Counted from the stretch's first letter, positions 27,572 through 36,883 are shown. The stretch is DNA of 64,000 nt from Vogesella indigofera (GCF_028548395.1 NZ_JAQQLA010000012.1:120969-184968), one strand, 5' to 3'. A program made the numbers and translations. Notes: generated by a model from the letters alone, not told the origin.

Positions 27572-28384
27572 GTGGCAAAAATCATCGTTGTGACCTCCGG
27601 CAAGGGTGGTGTCGGCAAAACCACCACCAGCGCCAGCTTTGCATCCGGCCTCGCCCTGCGCGGCCACAAGACCGCCGTGATCGACTTCGACGTCGGCCTG
27701 CGCAACCTGGACCTGATCATGGGCTGCGAGCGTCGCGTGGTGTACGACCTGATCAACGTGATCAATGGCGAAGCCAGCCTCAACCAGGCGCTGATCAAGG
27801 ATAAGCACTGCGACAACCTGTACGTGATGCCGGCGTCGCAGACCCGCGACAAGGACTCGCTCAGCCGTGAAGGCGTGGAAACGGTACTGAAGAACCTGGA
27901 CGAAATGGGCTTCGAGTTCATCGTCTGCGATTCGCCGGCCGGCATCGAAAAAGGCGCTCTGATGTCGCTGTACTTTGCCGATGAAGCCATCGTGGTCACC
28001 AACCCGGAAGTGTCATCGGTACGCGACTCCGACCGCATTCTCGGCATCCTGTCGTCGAAATCGCGCCGCGCCGAAGAAGGCCGCGAGCCGGTGAAGGAAC
28101 ACCTGCTGATCACCCGCTACTCGCCGGCCCGCGTCGACAAGGGCGAGATGCTGTCGGTGGAAGACGTGAAGGAAATCCTGCGCATTCCACTGATCGGCGT
28201 GATCCCGGAATCGCAGGCCATCCTACAGGCGTCCAACTCCGGTACCCCGGCGATCCACATCAAGGGTTCCGACGCCGCCGAAGCTTACGGCGATGTGGTG
28301 GCCCGCTTCCTTGGCGAGGACCGTCCGATGCGCTTTGTGGAAGCGGAAAAAATCGGCTTTCTGAAACGACTGTTTGGAGGCTAG
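27572..28384 (+). CDS. minD: Septum site-determining ATPase MinD
   Basis: 270 residues from a GTG with an AGGAT site upstream. Deviant Walker A ([22 protein letters not shown]), [30 protein letters not shown], the switch region [33 protein letters not shown], and a C-terminal amphipathic membrane-targeting helix ([11 protein letters not shown]). With MinE it oscillates on the membrane and carries MinC. 29 nt after minC, 2 nt before minE. Confidence 0.97.
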   Translation: MAKIIVVTSGKGGVGKTTTSASFASGLALRGHKTAVIDFDVGLRNLDLIMGCERRVVYDLINVINGEASLNQALIKDKHCDNLYVMPASQTRDKDSLSREGVETVLKNLDEMGFEFIVCDSPAGIEKGALMSLYFADEAIVVTNPEVSSVRDSDRILGILSSKSRRAEEGREPVKEHLLITRYSPARVDKGEMLSVEDVKEILRIPLIGVIPESQAILQASNSGTPAIHIKGSDAAEAYGDVVARFLGEDRPMRFVEAEKIGFLKRLFGG

Positions 28385-28386
28385 CC

Positions 28387-28647
28387 ATGTCCCTGATCGA
28401 TATGATTTTTGGCAAGCGCCAGAAAACGGCCTCCATCGCCCGTGAACGCCTGCAGATCATCCTGGCGCACGAACGCGACGGCAAGACCGGCGCGCCGGAC
28501 TACCTGCCGGCGCTGCAGCGCGAGCTGATGGAAGTGATCTCCAAGTACGTGGCGGTGAACCAGGACGACATCAAGGTGCACCTGGAACGCCAGGACAACT
28601 TCGAGGTACTGGAAGTGAACATCGTCCTGCCGGAACACCAGCGCTGA
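28387..28647 (+). CDS. minE: Cell division topological specificity factor MinE
   Basis: 86 residues: N-terminal membrane-targeting segment [32 protein letters not shown], which is the MinD-binding stretch, then the dimerisation domain ([41 protein letters not shown]). It drives MinD ATP hydrolysis and release. Tightly packed between minD and oxyR. Confidence 0.96.
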   Translation: MSLIDMIFGKRQKTASIARERLQIILAHERDGKTGAPDYLPALQRELMEVISKYVAVNQDDIKVHLERQDNFEVLEVNIVLPEHQR

Positions 28648-28651
28648 CACC

Positions 28652-29581
28652 ATGACTCTGACCGAACTGCGTTATATCGTCGCGGTGGCGCGCGAGCGCC
28701 ACTTCGGGCGGGCGGCCCAAAGCTGTTTTGTCAGCCAGCCGACGCTGTCGATCGCGATCAAGAAACTGGAAGACGAGCTGGGGGTCACCCTGTTCGAGCG
28801 TGGCGGCCAGGAGGTGAGCGTCACCGAAATCGGTGAACGCATCATCGAACAGTCGCAGCGAGTGCTGGAGGAAGCGGAGACGGTGAAGCGCCTGGCCGGC
28901 GAGCACCAGAACGAGCTGGCCGGGCCGCTGAAGCTGGGGGTGATCTTCACCATCAGCCCCTACCTGCTGCCGAAGCTGATCCCGGCACTGCGCATCCTGG
29001 CGCCGGAAATGCCGCTGATCCTGGAAGAGAACTACACCGCGCGGCTGGCAGAAATGCTCAAGCGCGGCGAAGTCGACGCCATCATCGTCGCCGACCCGTT
29101 CGACGAAGCCGGCACGGTGGCGGTGCCGCTGTACGACGAAGAATTCGTCGTCGCCACCCCCAAGGGCCATCCGTGGGAGAAGCGTGACGCGGTGCGCTCG
29201 TCCGATCTGGCCAGTGAAAGCGTGCTGCTGCTGTCGCAGGGCAACTGCTTCCGCGACCACGTGCTGCAGGCCTGCAGCGAGGTGGCCAGCCGCCAACACC
29301 AGAACAACGGTCTGGCCGCGTCGCTGCAGGGCAGCTCGCTCAACACCATCCGTCACATGGTGGCCAGCGGCATGGGCGTCACCGTACTGCCGCAGACCTC
29401 GGTGTCGGCGGCGGATGAAGGCCTGCTGTCCATCATCCCGTTTGCCGCCCCGGTGCCGCAGCGCCGCGTGCTGCTGGTTACCCGCAAGCAGTTTTTCCGC
29501 AAGCAGGCGATCCACACCCTGCAGCAGGCGGTGTTCCGCTCCGGCCTGAACGGCGTCACCATGCTGGAGCACGAGGCCTGA
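28652..29581 (+). CDS. oxyR: Hydrogen peroxide-inducible regulator OxyR
   Basis: 309 residues, LysR family. Helix-turn-helix at residues ~5-60 (ELRYIVAVARERHFGRAAQSCFVSQPTLSIAIKKLE). The effector domain carries the two redox cysteines at positions 199 and 208 (GNCFRDHVLQACSE), the same numbering and 9-residue spacing as E. coli OxyR, which settles the assignment. It starts 4 nt after minE, so it is probably co-transcribed with the division genes, an order also found in Neisseria. The gene ends before the perfect motif hairpin at 29612-29647. Confidence 0.94.
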   Translation: MTLTELRYIVAVARERHFGRAAQSCFVSQPTLSIAIKKLEDELGVTLFERGGQEVSVTEIGERIIEQSQRVLEEAETVKRLAGEHQNELAGPLKLGVIFTISPYLLPKLIPALRILAPEMPLILEENYTARLAEMLKRGEVDAIIVADPFDEAGTVAVPLYDEEFVVATPKGHPWEKRDAVRSSDLASESVLLLSQGNCFRDHVLQACSEVASRQHQNNGLAASLQGSSLNTIRHMVASGMGVTVLPQTSVSAADEGLLSIIPFAAPVPQRRVLLVTRKQFFRKQAIHTLQQAVFRSGLNGVTMLEHEA

Positions 29582-29611
29582 ACCACTGCCCGTGATCTGG
29601 CAACAGGCATG

Positions 29612-29647
29612 AAAAAAGGTTGGCCGCAATTGCGGCCAACCTTTTTT
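29612..29647. terminator. Perfect 36-bp inverted repeat made of two GCCAAC motifs; bidirectional terminator
   Basis: AAAAAAGGTTGGCCGCAA (29612-29629) is followed at once by its exact complement TTGCGGCCAACCTTTTTT (29630-29647). With flanking A and T runs it is a terminator in both directions, between convergent oxyR (+) and the reductase gene (-). Two full motif copies make up the stem. Confidence 0.92.
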
Positions 29648-29676
29648 ACGTGCGGCAAGCTGCCGCAGCAGGCGGC

Positions 29677-30417
29677 TTACAGTGTCAGGCCACCGGTCAC
29701 TTCGATGGCGGCACCGTTGATGTAGCTGGCTTCGTCGGAAGCAAGCCAGGCGTAGACGTTGGCGATTTCTTCCGGCTGCGCCATGCGCTTCATCGGCACC
29801 TTGTCTTCCATCGCCTGGATCACCTTTTCCGGCATCGACTTCAGGATAGGAGTGGCAACAAAGCCCGGGCACACCGCGTTGGCGCGAATGCCCTTCTTGC
29901 CCAGTTCCTTGGCCCAGGTCTTGACGAAACCGATGACGCCGAACTTGGAGGCGGCATAGTTGGTCTGGCCAAAGTTGCCGTACACACCCACGACCGAGGA
30001 TGCGTTGAGGATCACACCGGCACCCTGCTCGATCATGGTGTCGACCACGGCCTTGGTACAGTTGTAAACACCCTTCAGGTTGATGTCGATCACCTTGTCG
30101 AACTGGTCTTCGCTCATCTTGATCAGCTGTGCATCCATCACGATGCCGGCGTTGTTGACCAGTACGTCGATGCGGCCGTAGCTGCTCTTCAAGGCACCAA
30201 CCATGTCGGCGATCTGCGCCTTGTTGGTCACGTCCACCTGATAGCCGACGGCTTCGCCACCCAGGGCTTTCAGCTCTTCCACCACGGCATTGACTGCATC
30301 CATATTGATGTCACAAACCGCTACGATGGCGCCTTCCTTGATGAATTTCTCTGCAGTAGCCTTACCGATACCACTGGCACCACCGGTGATGATGGAGACT
30401 TTCCCTTTCAAGCGCAT
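29677..30417 (-). CDS. SDR-family 3-oxoacyl-ACP / acetoacetyl-CoA reductase
   Basis: 246 residues of a classical short-chain dehydrogenase: cofactor loop TGGASGIGKATAEKF, NNAG at ~90, catalytic Ser (LNASSVVGVYGNFGQTN) with the YAASKFG motif, and a C-terminal GxxxEVTGGLTL. It resembles FabG and PhaB, which reduce 3-oxoacyl-ACP or acetoacetyl-CoA with NAD(P)H. The TTGCAGCGCAA site shared with the phasin promoter supports a role in PHA synthesis; the sequence alone does not decide between the two. Monocistronic, with terminators on both sides. Confidence 0.85.
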   Translation of the reverse strand: MRLKGKVSIITGGASGIGKATAEKFIKEGAIVAVCDINMDAVNAVVEELKALGGEAVGYQVDVTNKAQIADMVGALKSSYGRIDVLVNNAGIVMDAQLIKMSEDQFDKVIDINLKGVYNCTKAVVDTMIEQGAGVILNASSVVGVYGNFGQTNYAASKFGVIGFVKTWAKELGKKGIRANAVCPGFVATPILKSMPEKVIQAMEDKVPMKRMAQPEEIANVYAWLASDEASYINGAAIEVTGGLTL

Positions 30418-30568
30418 GATTTTTCCTTTGCTAGGTTGCAGGCAACCCGATTGTCGAACGGATATTCCTCCACCACCGACCTTCGAGATTCAAGTCCCTG
30501 TTTTTCTCTGTCTTTTGTTATGGCTTTGACATTGCACTGCGGCATCCTGTTTTGCAACGCACAACATC

Positions 30569-30579
30569 TTGCGCTGCAA
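30569..30579. promoter_or_regulatory. TTGCGCTGCAA operator-like palindrome upstream of the reductase gene
   Basis: Exact inverse of the phasin-side site, about 150 bp upstream of the reductase start; GCGCAAGG repeats the half-site at 30584-30591 and TTGCAACGCACAA lies at 30552-30564. Suggests shared control. Confidence 0.5.
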
Positions 30580-30646
30580 TATAGCGCAAGGCTGTCGCCA
30601 ACGTAAAGCAATCGCTCTAAGAAGCTGACGTGGGCGGCAAGGGCTG

Positions 30647-30660
30647 TTGCGGCCAACCTG
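30647..30660 (+). repeat. Near copy of the GCCAAC motif (intergenic)
   Basis: TTGCGGCCAACCTG, lacking the second T, immediately before the ybiT terminator. Confidence 0.6.
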
Positions 30661-30665
30661 CACAT

Positions 30666-30696
30666 AAAAAAACAGGCAGCGCTAGCTGCCTGTTTT
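30666..30696 (-). terminator. Terminator of ybiT
   Basis: AAAACAGGCAGC (30669-30680) pairs with GCTGCCTGTTTT (30685-30696) over GCTA. The A-run at 30666-30672 supplies the T-run on the minus strand. Confidence 0.92.
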
Positions 30697-30713
30697 GTAT
30701 GGGATTGTGGGAA

Positions 30714-32345
30714 TTACTCCAGGCCCTTGCTGGACAGGTATTCCTCGTAATCGCCGGTGTAGTAGTCGTAACCGCCCTTGCCATCCAGTTCCAGGATCTG
30801 GGTGGCCAGCGAGCTGACGAACTGGCGGTCGTGCGACACGAAAATCAGCGTGCCCTTGTACTTTTCCAGCGCCATGTTCAGGGCTTCGATCGACTCCATG
30901 TCCATGTGGTTGGTCGGTTCGTCCATGATCATCACGTTCGGCTTCTGCAGCAGCAGCTTGCCATACAGCATGCGGCCCTTTTCACCACCGGACAGCACGC
31001 GCACCGCTTTTTCCACATCGTTGCCGCCGAACAGCAGGCGGCCCAAGGTGCCACGGATCACCTGCTCGTCGTCGCCGTCCTGACCCCACTCACGCATCCA
31101 CTCCGTCAGCGTGCGGTCGCTGTCGAACTCGGCTTCGTGATCCTGGGCAAAGTAGCCGATCTGCGCCTTCTCTGCCCATTTCACCGTGCCGTAATCCGCA
31201 GTCAGGCCTTCCGCCAGCACCGGATCGAAGGCACCGGCCAGCATTTTCACCAGCGAGGTTTTACCGGCACCGTTAGGGCCGATGATGGCCAGCCGCGCAC
31301 CGGCCTCGAGGATGAAGTTCATGTCCTTGAACAGCACCTTGTTGTCGTAGGCCTTGCTCAGCGACTGCACTTCCACCGCCTGACGATGCAGCTTGAAGCG
31401 TTCGTCCATTTCGAAGCGAATGAATGGGCTCTGGCGGCTGGAAGGCTTCACTTCCACCATTTCCGACTTCAGCTTGTCGACCTGCTTCAGACGCGAGGTA
31501 GCCTGACGGGCCTTGGACTTGTTGGCGGAGAAGCGGGCGGCAAATTCCTGCAGGTCCTGGATGCGCTCCTTAGCCTTGGCGTTGGAGCTGAGCTGACGTT
31601 CGCGCGCCTGGGTGGAGGCAATCATGTAGTCATCATAGCTACCCGGGTAGATACGGATGGTGTTGTAGTCCAGATCCGCCATGTGGGTGCAGACCGAGTT
31701 CAGGAAGTGACGGTCGTGCGAGATGATGATCATGGTGGAGTTGCGCTCGTTCAGCACATGCTCCAGCCAGCGGATGGTGTTGATGTCCAGGTTGTTGGTC
31801 GGTTCGTCCAGCAACAGGATGTCCGGGTTGGAGAACAGCGCCTGCGCCAGCAGCACGCGCAGCTTCCAGCCCGGTGCCACTTCGCTCATCGGGCCGAAAT
31901 GCTGCTCGGTGGCAATGCCGACCCCCATCAGCAGTTCGCCGGCGCGCGCCTCGGCGGTGTAGCCATCATATTCGGCAAACTTGGCCTCCAGTTCGGCCGC
32001 GTGCATGTAGTCGTCTTCGGTGGCCTCCAGGTTGGCGTAGATGGCATCGCGCTCGCTCATCGCCGCCCACATCTCGGTGTGCCCCATCATGACCACATCG
32101 ATCACGCGCTGGTCTTCATAGCCGAACTGGTCCTGGCGCAACTTACCCAGGCGCAGGCCGTTCTCAATGGCGACTTCGCCACTGGTTTGCTCGAGGTCTC
32201 CCCCGAGAATTTTCATGAAAGTCGATTTGCCGGAACCGTTGGCGCCGATCAGGCCATAACGGTTACCTTCACCAAATTTGACGGAAACCTTCTCGAAAAG
32301 CGGCTTGGCGCCGAACTGCATGGTAATGTTGCTTGTCGTAATCAC
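30714..32345 (-). CDS. ybiT: ABC-F family ATPase, YbiT type
   Basis: 543 residues, two ABC domains without membrane segments: Walker [10 protein letters not shown] and GPNGAGKTS, Walker [17 protein letters not shown] and [16 protein letters not shown], second signature [12 protein letters not shown]. The first signature is degenerate ([15 protein letters not shown]), as in YbiT. The linker (~245-310) is Lys/Arg/Gln-rich. ABC-F proteins act on the ribosome; YbiT's precise role is not settled. Divergent from dapA. Confidence 0.92.
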   Translation of the reverse strand: MITTSNITMQFGAKPLFEKVSVKFGEGNRYGLIGANGSGKSTFMKILGGDLEQTSGEVAIENGLRLGKLRQDQFGYEDQRVIDVVMMGHTEMWAAMSERDAIYANLEATEDDYMHAAELEAKFAEYDGYTAEARAGELLMGVGIATEQHFGPMSEVAPGWKLRVLLAQALFSNPDILLLDEPTNNLDINTIRWLEHVLNERNSTMIIISHDRHFLNSVCTHMADLDYNTIRIYPGSYDDYMIASTQARERQLSSNAKAKERIQDLQEFAARFSANKSKARQATSRLKQVDKLKSEMVEVKPSSRQSPFIRFEMDERFKLHRQAVEVQSLSKAYDNKVLFKDMNFILEAGARLAIIGPNGAGKTSLVKMLAGAFDPVLAEGLTADYGTVKWAEKAQIGYFAQDHEAEFDSDRTLTEWMREWGQDGDDEQVIRGTLGRLLFGGNDVEKAVRVLSGGEKGRMLYGKLLLQKPNVMIMDEPTNHMDMESIEALNMALEKYKGTLIFVSHDRQFVSSLATQILELDGKGGYDYYTGDYEEYLSSKGLE

Positions 32346-32515
32346 TCGATCATTCCTCAGCCAGTCACTGCATGTACCGGAAAACCCTGCATTTTACCAC
32401 AAACACCCTCTGCAATCAGGGTGTTGCGGCCGGTACATCTTTGCTTTCGCAGCTGCCTCGGAATTCCGCTACAATCGAACACCATTTAAACCCTTAACCA
32501 GAATAGGCAGATCTT

Positions 32516-33391
32516 ATGCTTACCGGTAGCCTCGTTGCGCTGGTCACCCCGATGTTCGAGGACGGCCAGGTCGATTTTGAATCGCTGAAACGTCTCGTAG
32601 ATTTCCACATCGATAACGGTACCGACGGCATCGTGGCCGTGGGTACCACTGGCGAATCCGCCACCCTGGGCGTGGAAGAACATATCAAGGTCGTGGCGGC
32701 CGTGGCCCAACACGCCGCCGGCCGCATTACCGTCATTGCCGGCACGGGTGGCAACTCCACCAGTGAGGCCATCGAACTGGCGGCTCTCGCCAAGCAGGCC
32801 GGCGCCAGCCATTCGCTGTCGGTCGTGCCGTACTACAACAAGCCGACCCAGGAAGGCATCTACCAGCACTTTCGCACGATCGCCGAAGCGGTGGAACTGC
32901 CGGTCATCCTGTACAACGTACCGGGCCGTACCGTGGCCGACATGAGCAACGACACCGTGCTGCGCCTGAGCGAAATCGGCAACATCGTCGGCCTGAAAGA
33001 CGCTACCGGCGACATCGGCCGTGCCTGCGACCTGATCAAGCGCGTGCCGCAAGGTTTCAGTCTCTACTCCGGCGACGATCCGACCGGCATGGCCTTCATG
33101 CTGTGCGGCGGCCACGGCGTGATCTCGGTCACCTCCAACGTTGCCCCCAAACTGATGAGCGCCATGTGCCAAGCCGCCCTCGCCGGCAATGTCGCCGAAG
33201 CGCGCCGCATCAATGACAAGCTGCAAGGTCTGCACAAGTTCCTGTTCGCCGAGCCGAATCCGATCCCGGCAAAATGGGCACTGCACCGCCTCGGCCTGAT
33301 GCCAGCCGGCCTGCGCCTGCCGCTGACGCCGCTCACCGATGCCAGCGTTTCCCTCGTCGAACATGCGATGCAACAAGCAGAGGTGCTGTAA
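32516..33391 (+). CDS. dapA: 4-hydroxy-tetrahydrodipicolinate synthase
   Basis: 291 residues, TIM barrel of the DapA family: GSLVALVTPMFEDGQVDFESLKRLVDFHI, VGTTGESATL, the Tyr of SVVPYYNKPTQEGIYQHF and the Schiff-base Lys in IVGLKDATGDI. It condenses pyruvate with aspartate semialdehyde, the first committed step to lysine and diaminopimelate. A TACAAT -10-like element lies at 32470-32475 with a poor -35. bamC follows after 3 nt, the usual dapA-bamC order. Confidence 0.96.
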   Translation: MLTGSLVALVTPMFEDGQVDFESLKRLVDFHIDNGTDGIVAVGTTGESATLGVEEHIKVVAAVAQHAAGRITVIAGTGGNSTSEAIELAALAKQAGASHSLSVVPYYNKPTQEGIYQHFRTIAEAVELPVILYNVPGRTVADMSNDTVLRLSEIGNIVGLKDATGDIGRACDLIKRVPQGFSLYSGDDPTGMAFMLCGGHGVISVTSNVAPKLMSAMCQAALAGNVAEARRINDKLQGLHKFLFAEPNPIPAKWALHRLGLMPAGLRLPLTPLTDASVSLVEHAMQQAEVL

Positions 33392-33394
33392 CCC

Positions 33395-34546
33395 GTGAAT
33401 GCCATGATGAAAAAAGCCCTGCTCACCGGTGTCGTCTCCTCGGCACTGCTCTCCGGCTGCGCCAGCAGCGGCCCGGACAGCGCCATCGCCTACAAGTCCG
33501 ACGCACCGGCAGCCAAACGCTCGCTGGAAGTACCGCCAGACCTGAGCACACCGCAACAGCAAGACCGCTACCCACTGCCGGTGGTCAACAGCAACGGCAG
33601 CAGCACCGCTCCCGCCGATGTTGCCCTCAACAACAAGGTTGCGGCCAACGTGGTGGTCAGCGCCGACCAGAAAGCCAAGGCGCAAATCGAACGCGCCGGC
33701 AGCCAGCGCTGGATCAGCGTGGAAGGCAAGAGCCCGGCACAAGTCTGGCCACTGCTGAAGGCCTTCTGGCAGGATAACGGCTTCGTGATCCAGACCGAAG
33801 AACCGGATGTCGGCCTGATGGAGACCGACTGGGCGGAAAACCGCGCCAAGCTAGGCCGCGACCCGGTGCGCAACCTTCTGGAAAACATCGGCCTGGGTTC
33901 GGTACTGTCCACCCCGGAACGTGACCGCTTCCGCATCCGCGTCGAACAGTCCGCCACCGGCACCGACGTGTTCTTCACCCATCGCGGCATGTACGAGATC
34001 TACATCAACGAAGCGAAGGATGCCACACGCTGGCAGCCGCGTCCGGCCGACCCGGAGCTGGAAGCGGTATTCCTGTCGCGCTTCCTGGTCCGACTAGGCG
34101 TGGATGAAGCCACTATCGCGCAAAATGCCCGCAAGCTGGAGGCCAGCGCCAATCCGGTCGCCAGCAGCAAGGTTCGCAGCGAAGGCGGCGACATCATTCT
34201 TGCCGACAGCTTCGAGCGCAGCTGGCGCCGCGTCGGCCTGGCACTGGAACGCCAGGGCCTGGCTATCGTCGACCGCGACCGTTCGATGGGCGTCTACTTC
34301 GTCAGCCCGGTACAGGACGAGGCGCTGAAGGCGACCGAGAACAACAGCGGCGGCATCTGGTCCTCGCTGGCCTTCTGGCAGGACAAGGAAAAAGCGTCCG
34401 AGCCGATGCGCGAGCAACTGCGCATCGAACTGAAGCCGGCCGATGCGGAGCAGACCCGTATCAGCATCCGCAACAGTCAGGGCACACCGCTGTCGGCCAA
34501 GCAGCTGCAGGCGCTGCAGCAGAAACTGCTCAACGAACTGCAGTAA
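33395..34546 (+). CDS. bamC: Outer-membrane assembly lipoprotein BamC
   Basis: 383 residues from a GTG. Type II signal peptide with lipobox LLSGC (Cys at ~22), an unstructured N-terminal region containing RSLEVPPDLSTP, the segment that binds BamD, then two helix-grip domains. Part of the BAM complex that inserts beta-barrels into the outer membrane. Near copy of the GCCAAC motif at 33639-33650. Rho-independent terminator at 34562-34588. Confidence 0.92.
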   Translation: MNAMMKKALLTGVVSSALLSGCASSGPDSAIAYKSDAPAAKRSLEVPPDLSTPQQQDRYPLPVVNSNGSSTAPADVALNNKVAANVVVSADQKAKAQIERAGSQRWISVEGKSPAQVWPLLKAFWQDNGFVIQTEEPDVGLMETDWAENRAKLGRDPVRNLLENIGLGSVLSTPERDRFRIRVEQSATGTDVFFTHRGMYEIYINEAKDATRWQPRPADPELEAVFLSRFLVRLGVDEATIAQNARKLEASANPVASSKVRSEGGDIILADSFERSWRRVGLALERQGLAIVDRDRSMGVYFVSPVQDEALKATENNSGGIWSSLAFWQDKEKASEPMREQLRIELKPADAEQTRISIRNSQGTPLSAKQLQALQQKLLNELQ

Positions 34547-34561
34547 GCCCACCCGGCAAGC

Positions 34562-34588
34562 AAAAAGCCCGCGATCGCGGGCTTTTTT
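34562..34588 (+). terminator. Terminator of dapA-bamC
   Basis: AAAAAGCCCGC (34562-34572), loop GATC, GCGGGC and six T (34577-34588). Symmetrical, so it may also stop leftward transcription. Confidence 0.93.
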
Positions 34589-34625
34589 CATGCTTGCCAG
34601 CGGCGCAGCCGCTGGCGACAGACGT

Positions 34626-34653
34626 AAAAAAACCGGCGCTAGCGCCGGTTTTT
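34626..34653 (-). terminator. Terminator of the small lipoprotein gene
   Basis: A-run 34626-34632, self-complementary AACCGGCGCTAGCGCCGGTT (34631-34650), T-run to 34653. Oriented best for the minus-strand gene just to its right. Confidence 0.9.
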
Positions 34654-34668
34654 CTTGCTAACTCAGAA

Positions 34669-34863
34669 TTACTGAGCAGCGGAAGCAGCTGGAGCGGAAG
34701 CGTCAGCAGCGGAAGCGTCAACTGCTGGAGCGGAAGCTTCAACAACTTCAGGAGCGGAAGCTTCTACAGCTGGAGCGGAAGCTTCAACTGGAGCTTCTTC
34801 TTTTTTGCCGCAAGCGGACAGAGCAACGGCCAGCAGAGCAGCAACGAGGAGCGACTGTTTCAT
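34669..34863 (-). CDS. Small Ala/Ser/Pro-repeat lipoprotein
   Basis: 64 residues from the ATG at 34863, behind AAAGG. Signal peptide MKQSLLVAALLAVALSAC ends in a lipobox (LSAC). The mature chain GKKEEAPVEASAPAVEASAP continues as irregular repeats of E/D-A-S-A-P to the C-terminus. No known domain. Such tiny acidic, Ala-rich lipoproteins recur in Neisseriales; function unknown. The upstream 34864-35126 region is AT-rich, with a TACAAT-like -10 (minus strand) at 34970-34975. Confidence 0.75.
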   Translation of the reverse strand: MKQSLLVAALLAVALSACGKKEEAPVEASAPAVEASAPEVVEASAPAVDASAADASAPAASAAQ

Positions 34864-35126
34864 TTGTAAATACCTTTGAAAGCGAGTGTTGAACAAGACG
34901 TTTAAACTACTACTTTCTCAAGCAAGAAAAGTGTGATGAGGAAGTAGTGCAGATTTAATCAGTGCGCGAATTGTAGCATGAAAAAATTTGCTGAAAAGGG
35001 GGTAAACAATAATTTATTGCGAATATCAGACACGATTCTGCGGCGATGCAACAACAGAATAATTTAGGGTCAAAACAATATACGCACCAAGTCCGCTACC
35101 CGCAACATTGTAGACAATGTCCTTTT

Positions 35127-36254
35127 TCAGTTTTCGCCGGCTGGCTGCCACCAACCGGTATGGTAACCCTCTAATAATAAAGGCATCATTGACGGTGACA
35201 GCTGCTGCGGAGATATACGGCGCCGGTTGGCCAACTGTTGCCACGCCGCGACATCGCCCGCAGGCACCGGCAGCGCCTCTCCGTTGCAGTACAGCATGTC
35301 ATCAGCGTAAAGAATCAGTGTTTTCAGATCCAGCTCCACCCCTGTTGCCACTACCGCAGCAGCGAACTCGTCTTCGTCCAGCTCCTCTTCCGGCGCCTCG
35401 TAGAACACGTGCGGCTTCGGTTCCGTCAGGTAATGACCGAGAAAATCGGTCACCGTGTGGCGATCCCAGCTGATCTGCGACAGGATGCGGCCAACCTGCT
35501 CCACCATGCTGTCGTCCAGCCGTGCCGGTTCCTGCGGTGGCCGCAGCTCTGGGTCGGCATATCTGCCATCAATACAAATTCTGTCCTGCAGGTAAACCAA
35601 GAATTCGGTCGCCAACTCCTGTGCGGACGGCGCCCTGAAGCCGATCGAGTAAGTCATGCCCGGCTCCAGCGCCACGCCGTAATGGGCGTAGCGCGGCGGC
35701 AGGTACAGCATGTCGCCGTGCTCCAGCACGAACTCCTCTTCCATTCGGAAGTCCTTCAGTACCTTGATAGGCGCATCCTCGATGAAGGCTTCGTCCTGCT
35801 GCGAGGAGATCTGCCAGTGCTTGCGGCCGCCGACCTGCAGCAGGAACACATCGTAGGAATCGAAATGCGGGCCGACGGTGCCGCCGGGCGGGGCATAGCT
35901 GATCATCAGGTCATCCAGCCGGGCATAAGGCATGAAATCGAAACGCCACAGAATGTCGGCAATATGCGGCAGGTGATGGTTGACGTTCTGCACCAGGATG
36001 GTCCAGTCGCTTTCCGGCAGGCGGCGCAAGCGGCCGGGGCGGAACGGGCCGCGCTCCAGCGACCACTTGCCCTGCTTGAACTCGATCAGTCGCGACTCGA
36101 CATCCTCGCTGCGCGACAGCTCGGTCAGCCACGCCAGATCAACCGGCGTCCCGACATCCGTCAGCGCACCGCGGATCAGCAGCGGCTTCTTGTGCCAGTA
36201 GTCCTGCAAAAAGGTTTCGGCGGTCATGCCGCCCAACAGATCAATCGCTTTCAT
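35127..36254 (-). CDS. roxA: Ribosomal oxygenase RoxA (YcfD), L16 arginine hydroxylase
   Basis: 375 residues from the ATG at 36254 (a start at 36275 would add seven). Cupin_4/JmjC fold: FLQDYWHKKPLLIRG at the N-terminus, LVQNVNHHLPHIADIL, LDDLMISYAPPGGTVGPHFDSYDVFLLQVGGRKHW with the iron-binding HxD, and YLPPRYAHYGVAL with the distal His. C-terminal winged-helix domain. Homologues hydroxylate an arginine of ribosomal protein L16 using Fe(II) and 2-oxoglutarate. Divergent from slyD. Confidence 0.9.
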   Translation of the reverse strand: MKAIDLLGGMTAETFLQDYWHKKPLLIRGALTDVGTPVDLAWLTELSRSEDVESRLIEFKQGKWSLERGPFRPGRLRRLPESDWTILVQNVNHHLPHIADILWRFDFMPYARLDDLMISYAPPGGTVGPHFDSYDVFLLQVGGRKHWQISSQQDEAFIEDAPIKVLKDFRMEEEFVLEHGDMLYLPPRYAHYGVALEPGMTYSIGFRAPSAQELATEFLVYLQDRICIDGRYADPELRPPQEPARLDDSMVEQVGRILSQISWDRHTVTDFLGHYLTEPKPHVFYEAPEEELDEDEFAAAVVATGVELDLKTLILYADDMLYCNGEALPVPAGDVAAWQQLANRRRISPQQLSPSMMPLLLEGYHTGWWQPAGEN

Positions 36255-36382
36255 GTCAGAATCTCGTTGTGCCATCTGGCAATGGTTTACAATAGGGGAT
36301 GCCGATTATGACCCTTCGTGCTGGCAGCGCCCGGCTCTGGGTCAAACATCGTTATCATTCTTTATCTTTACGGTACCGCCAC

Positions 36383-36862
36383 ATGCAAATCGTCAAAAAC
36401 TCCGTTGTCACCATCCACTACGAAATGTACGACGCTGACAACAACCTGCTCGACAAGACGGAAGAGCCGATCGCCTACCTGCATGGCGGCTACGATGGCA
36501 TTTTCCCGATGGTGGAAGAGGCGCTGCACGGCAAGAACGTGGGCGAATCCATCACCGTCACCATGACGCCTGACGATGCGTTTGGCGAACCGGAAGAAGA
36601 GCTGGTTCGTGTCGAGCCGCTGGACGTACTGCCGGAAGAAGTCGAAGTCGGCATGATGTTCGAGGCTGACGATCCGGAGACCGGCGACGTGATCCTGTTC
36701 CGTGTGACCGACGTTGCCGACGGCAAGGCGGTACTGGACGGCAACCACCCACTGGCCGGCCTGACCATCCGCTTCGTTGCCACCGTGGCCGAAGTACGTC
36801 CGGCATCGGCAGAAGAAGTGGCACACGGCCACGCCCACGGCGAGCACGGTCACCACCACTAA
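36383..36862 (+). CDS. slyD: FKBP-type peptidyl-prolyl isomerase SlyD
   Basis: 159 residues from the ATG at 36383. VKNSVVTIHYEMYDADNNLLD, GGYDGIFPMVEEALHGKNVGESITVTMTPDDAFGE with the inserted IF chaperone domain, GNHPLAGLTIRF, and a His-rich tail (HGHAHGEHGHHH) that would bind nickel. SlyD combines proline isomerase, chaperone and metal-delivery roles. Terminator at 36884-36908. Confidence 0.95.
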   Translation: MQIVKNSVVTIHYEMYDADNNLLDKTEEPIAYLHGGYDGIFPMVEEALHGKNVGESITVTMTPDDAFGEPEEELVRVEPLDVLPEEVEVGMMFEADDPETGDVILFRVTDVADGKAVLDGNHPLAGLTIRFVATVAEVRPASAEEVAHGHAHGEHGHHH

Positions 36863-36883
36863 GCCGCGGCTGACGTGCACGAC

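Noticed and set aside
32441..32475. Sigma-70 promoter for dapA (TTGCTT ... TACAAT)
   Set aside because: The spacing is 23 bp, too long; only the -10-like TACAAT is plausible.
30630..32489. 619-residue plus-strand frame opposite ybiT
   Set aside because: Antisense shadow; the minus strand carries a clear ABC-F protein with its own terminator.
35026..35244. Minus-strand 72-codon frame at the end of roxA
   Set aside because: Overlaps roxA out of frame, with no ribosome site and AT-rich non-coding composition in its second half.
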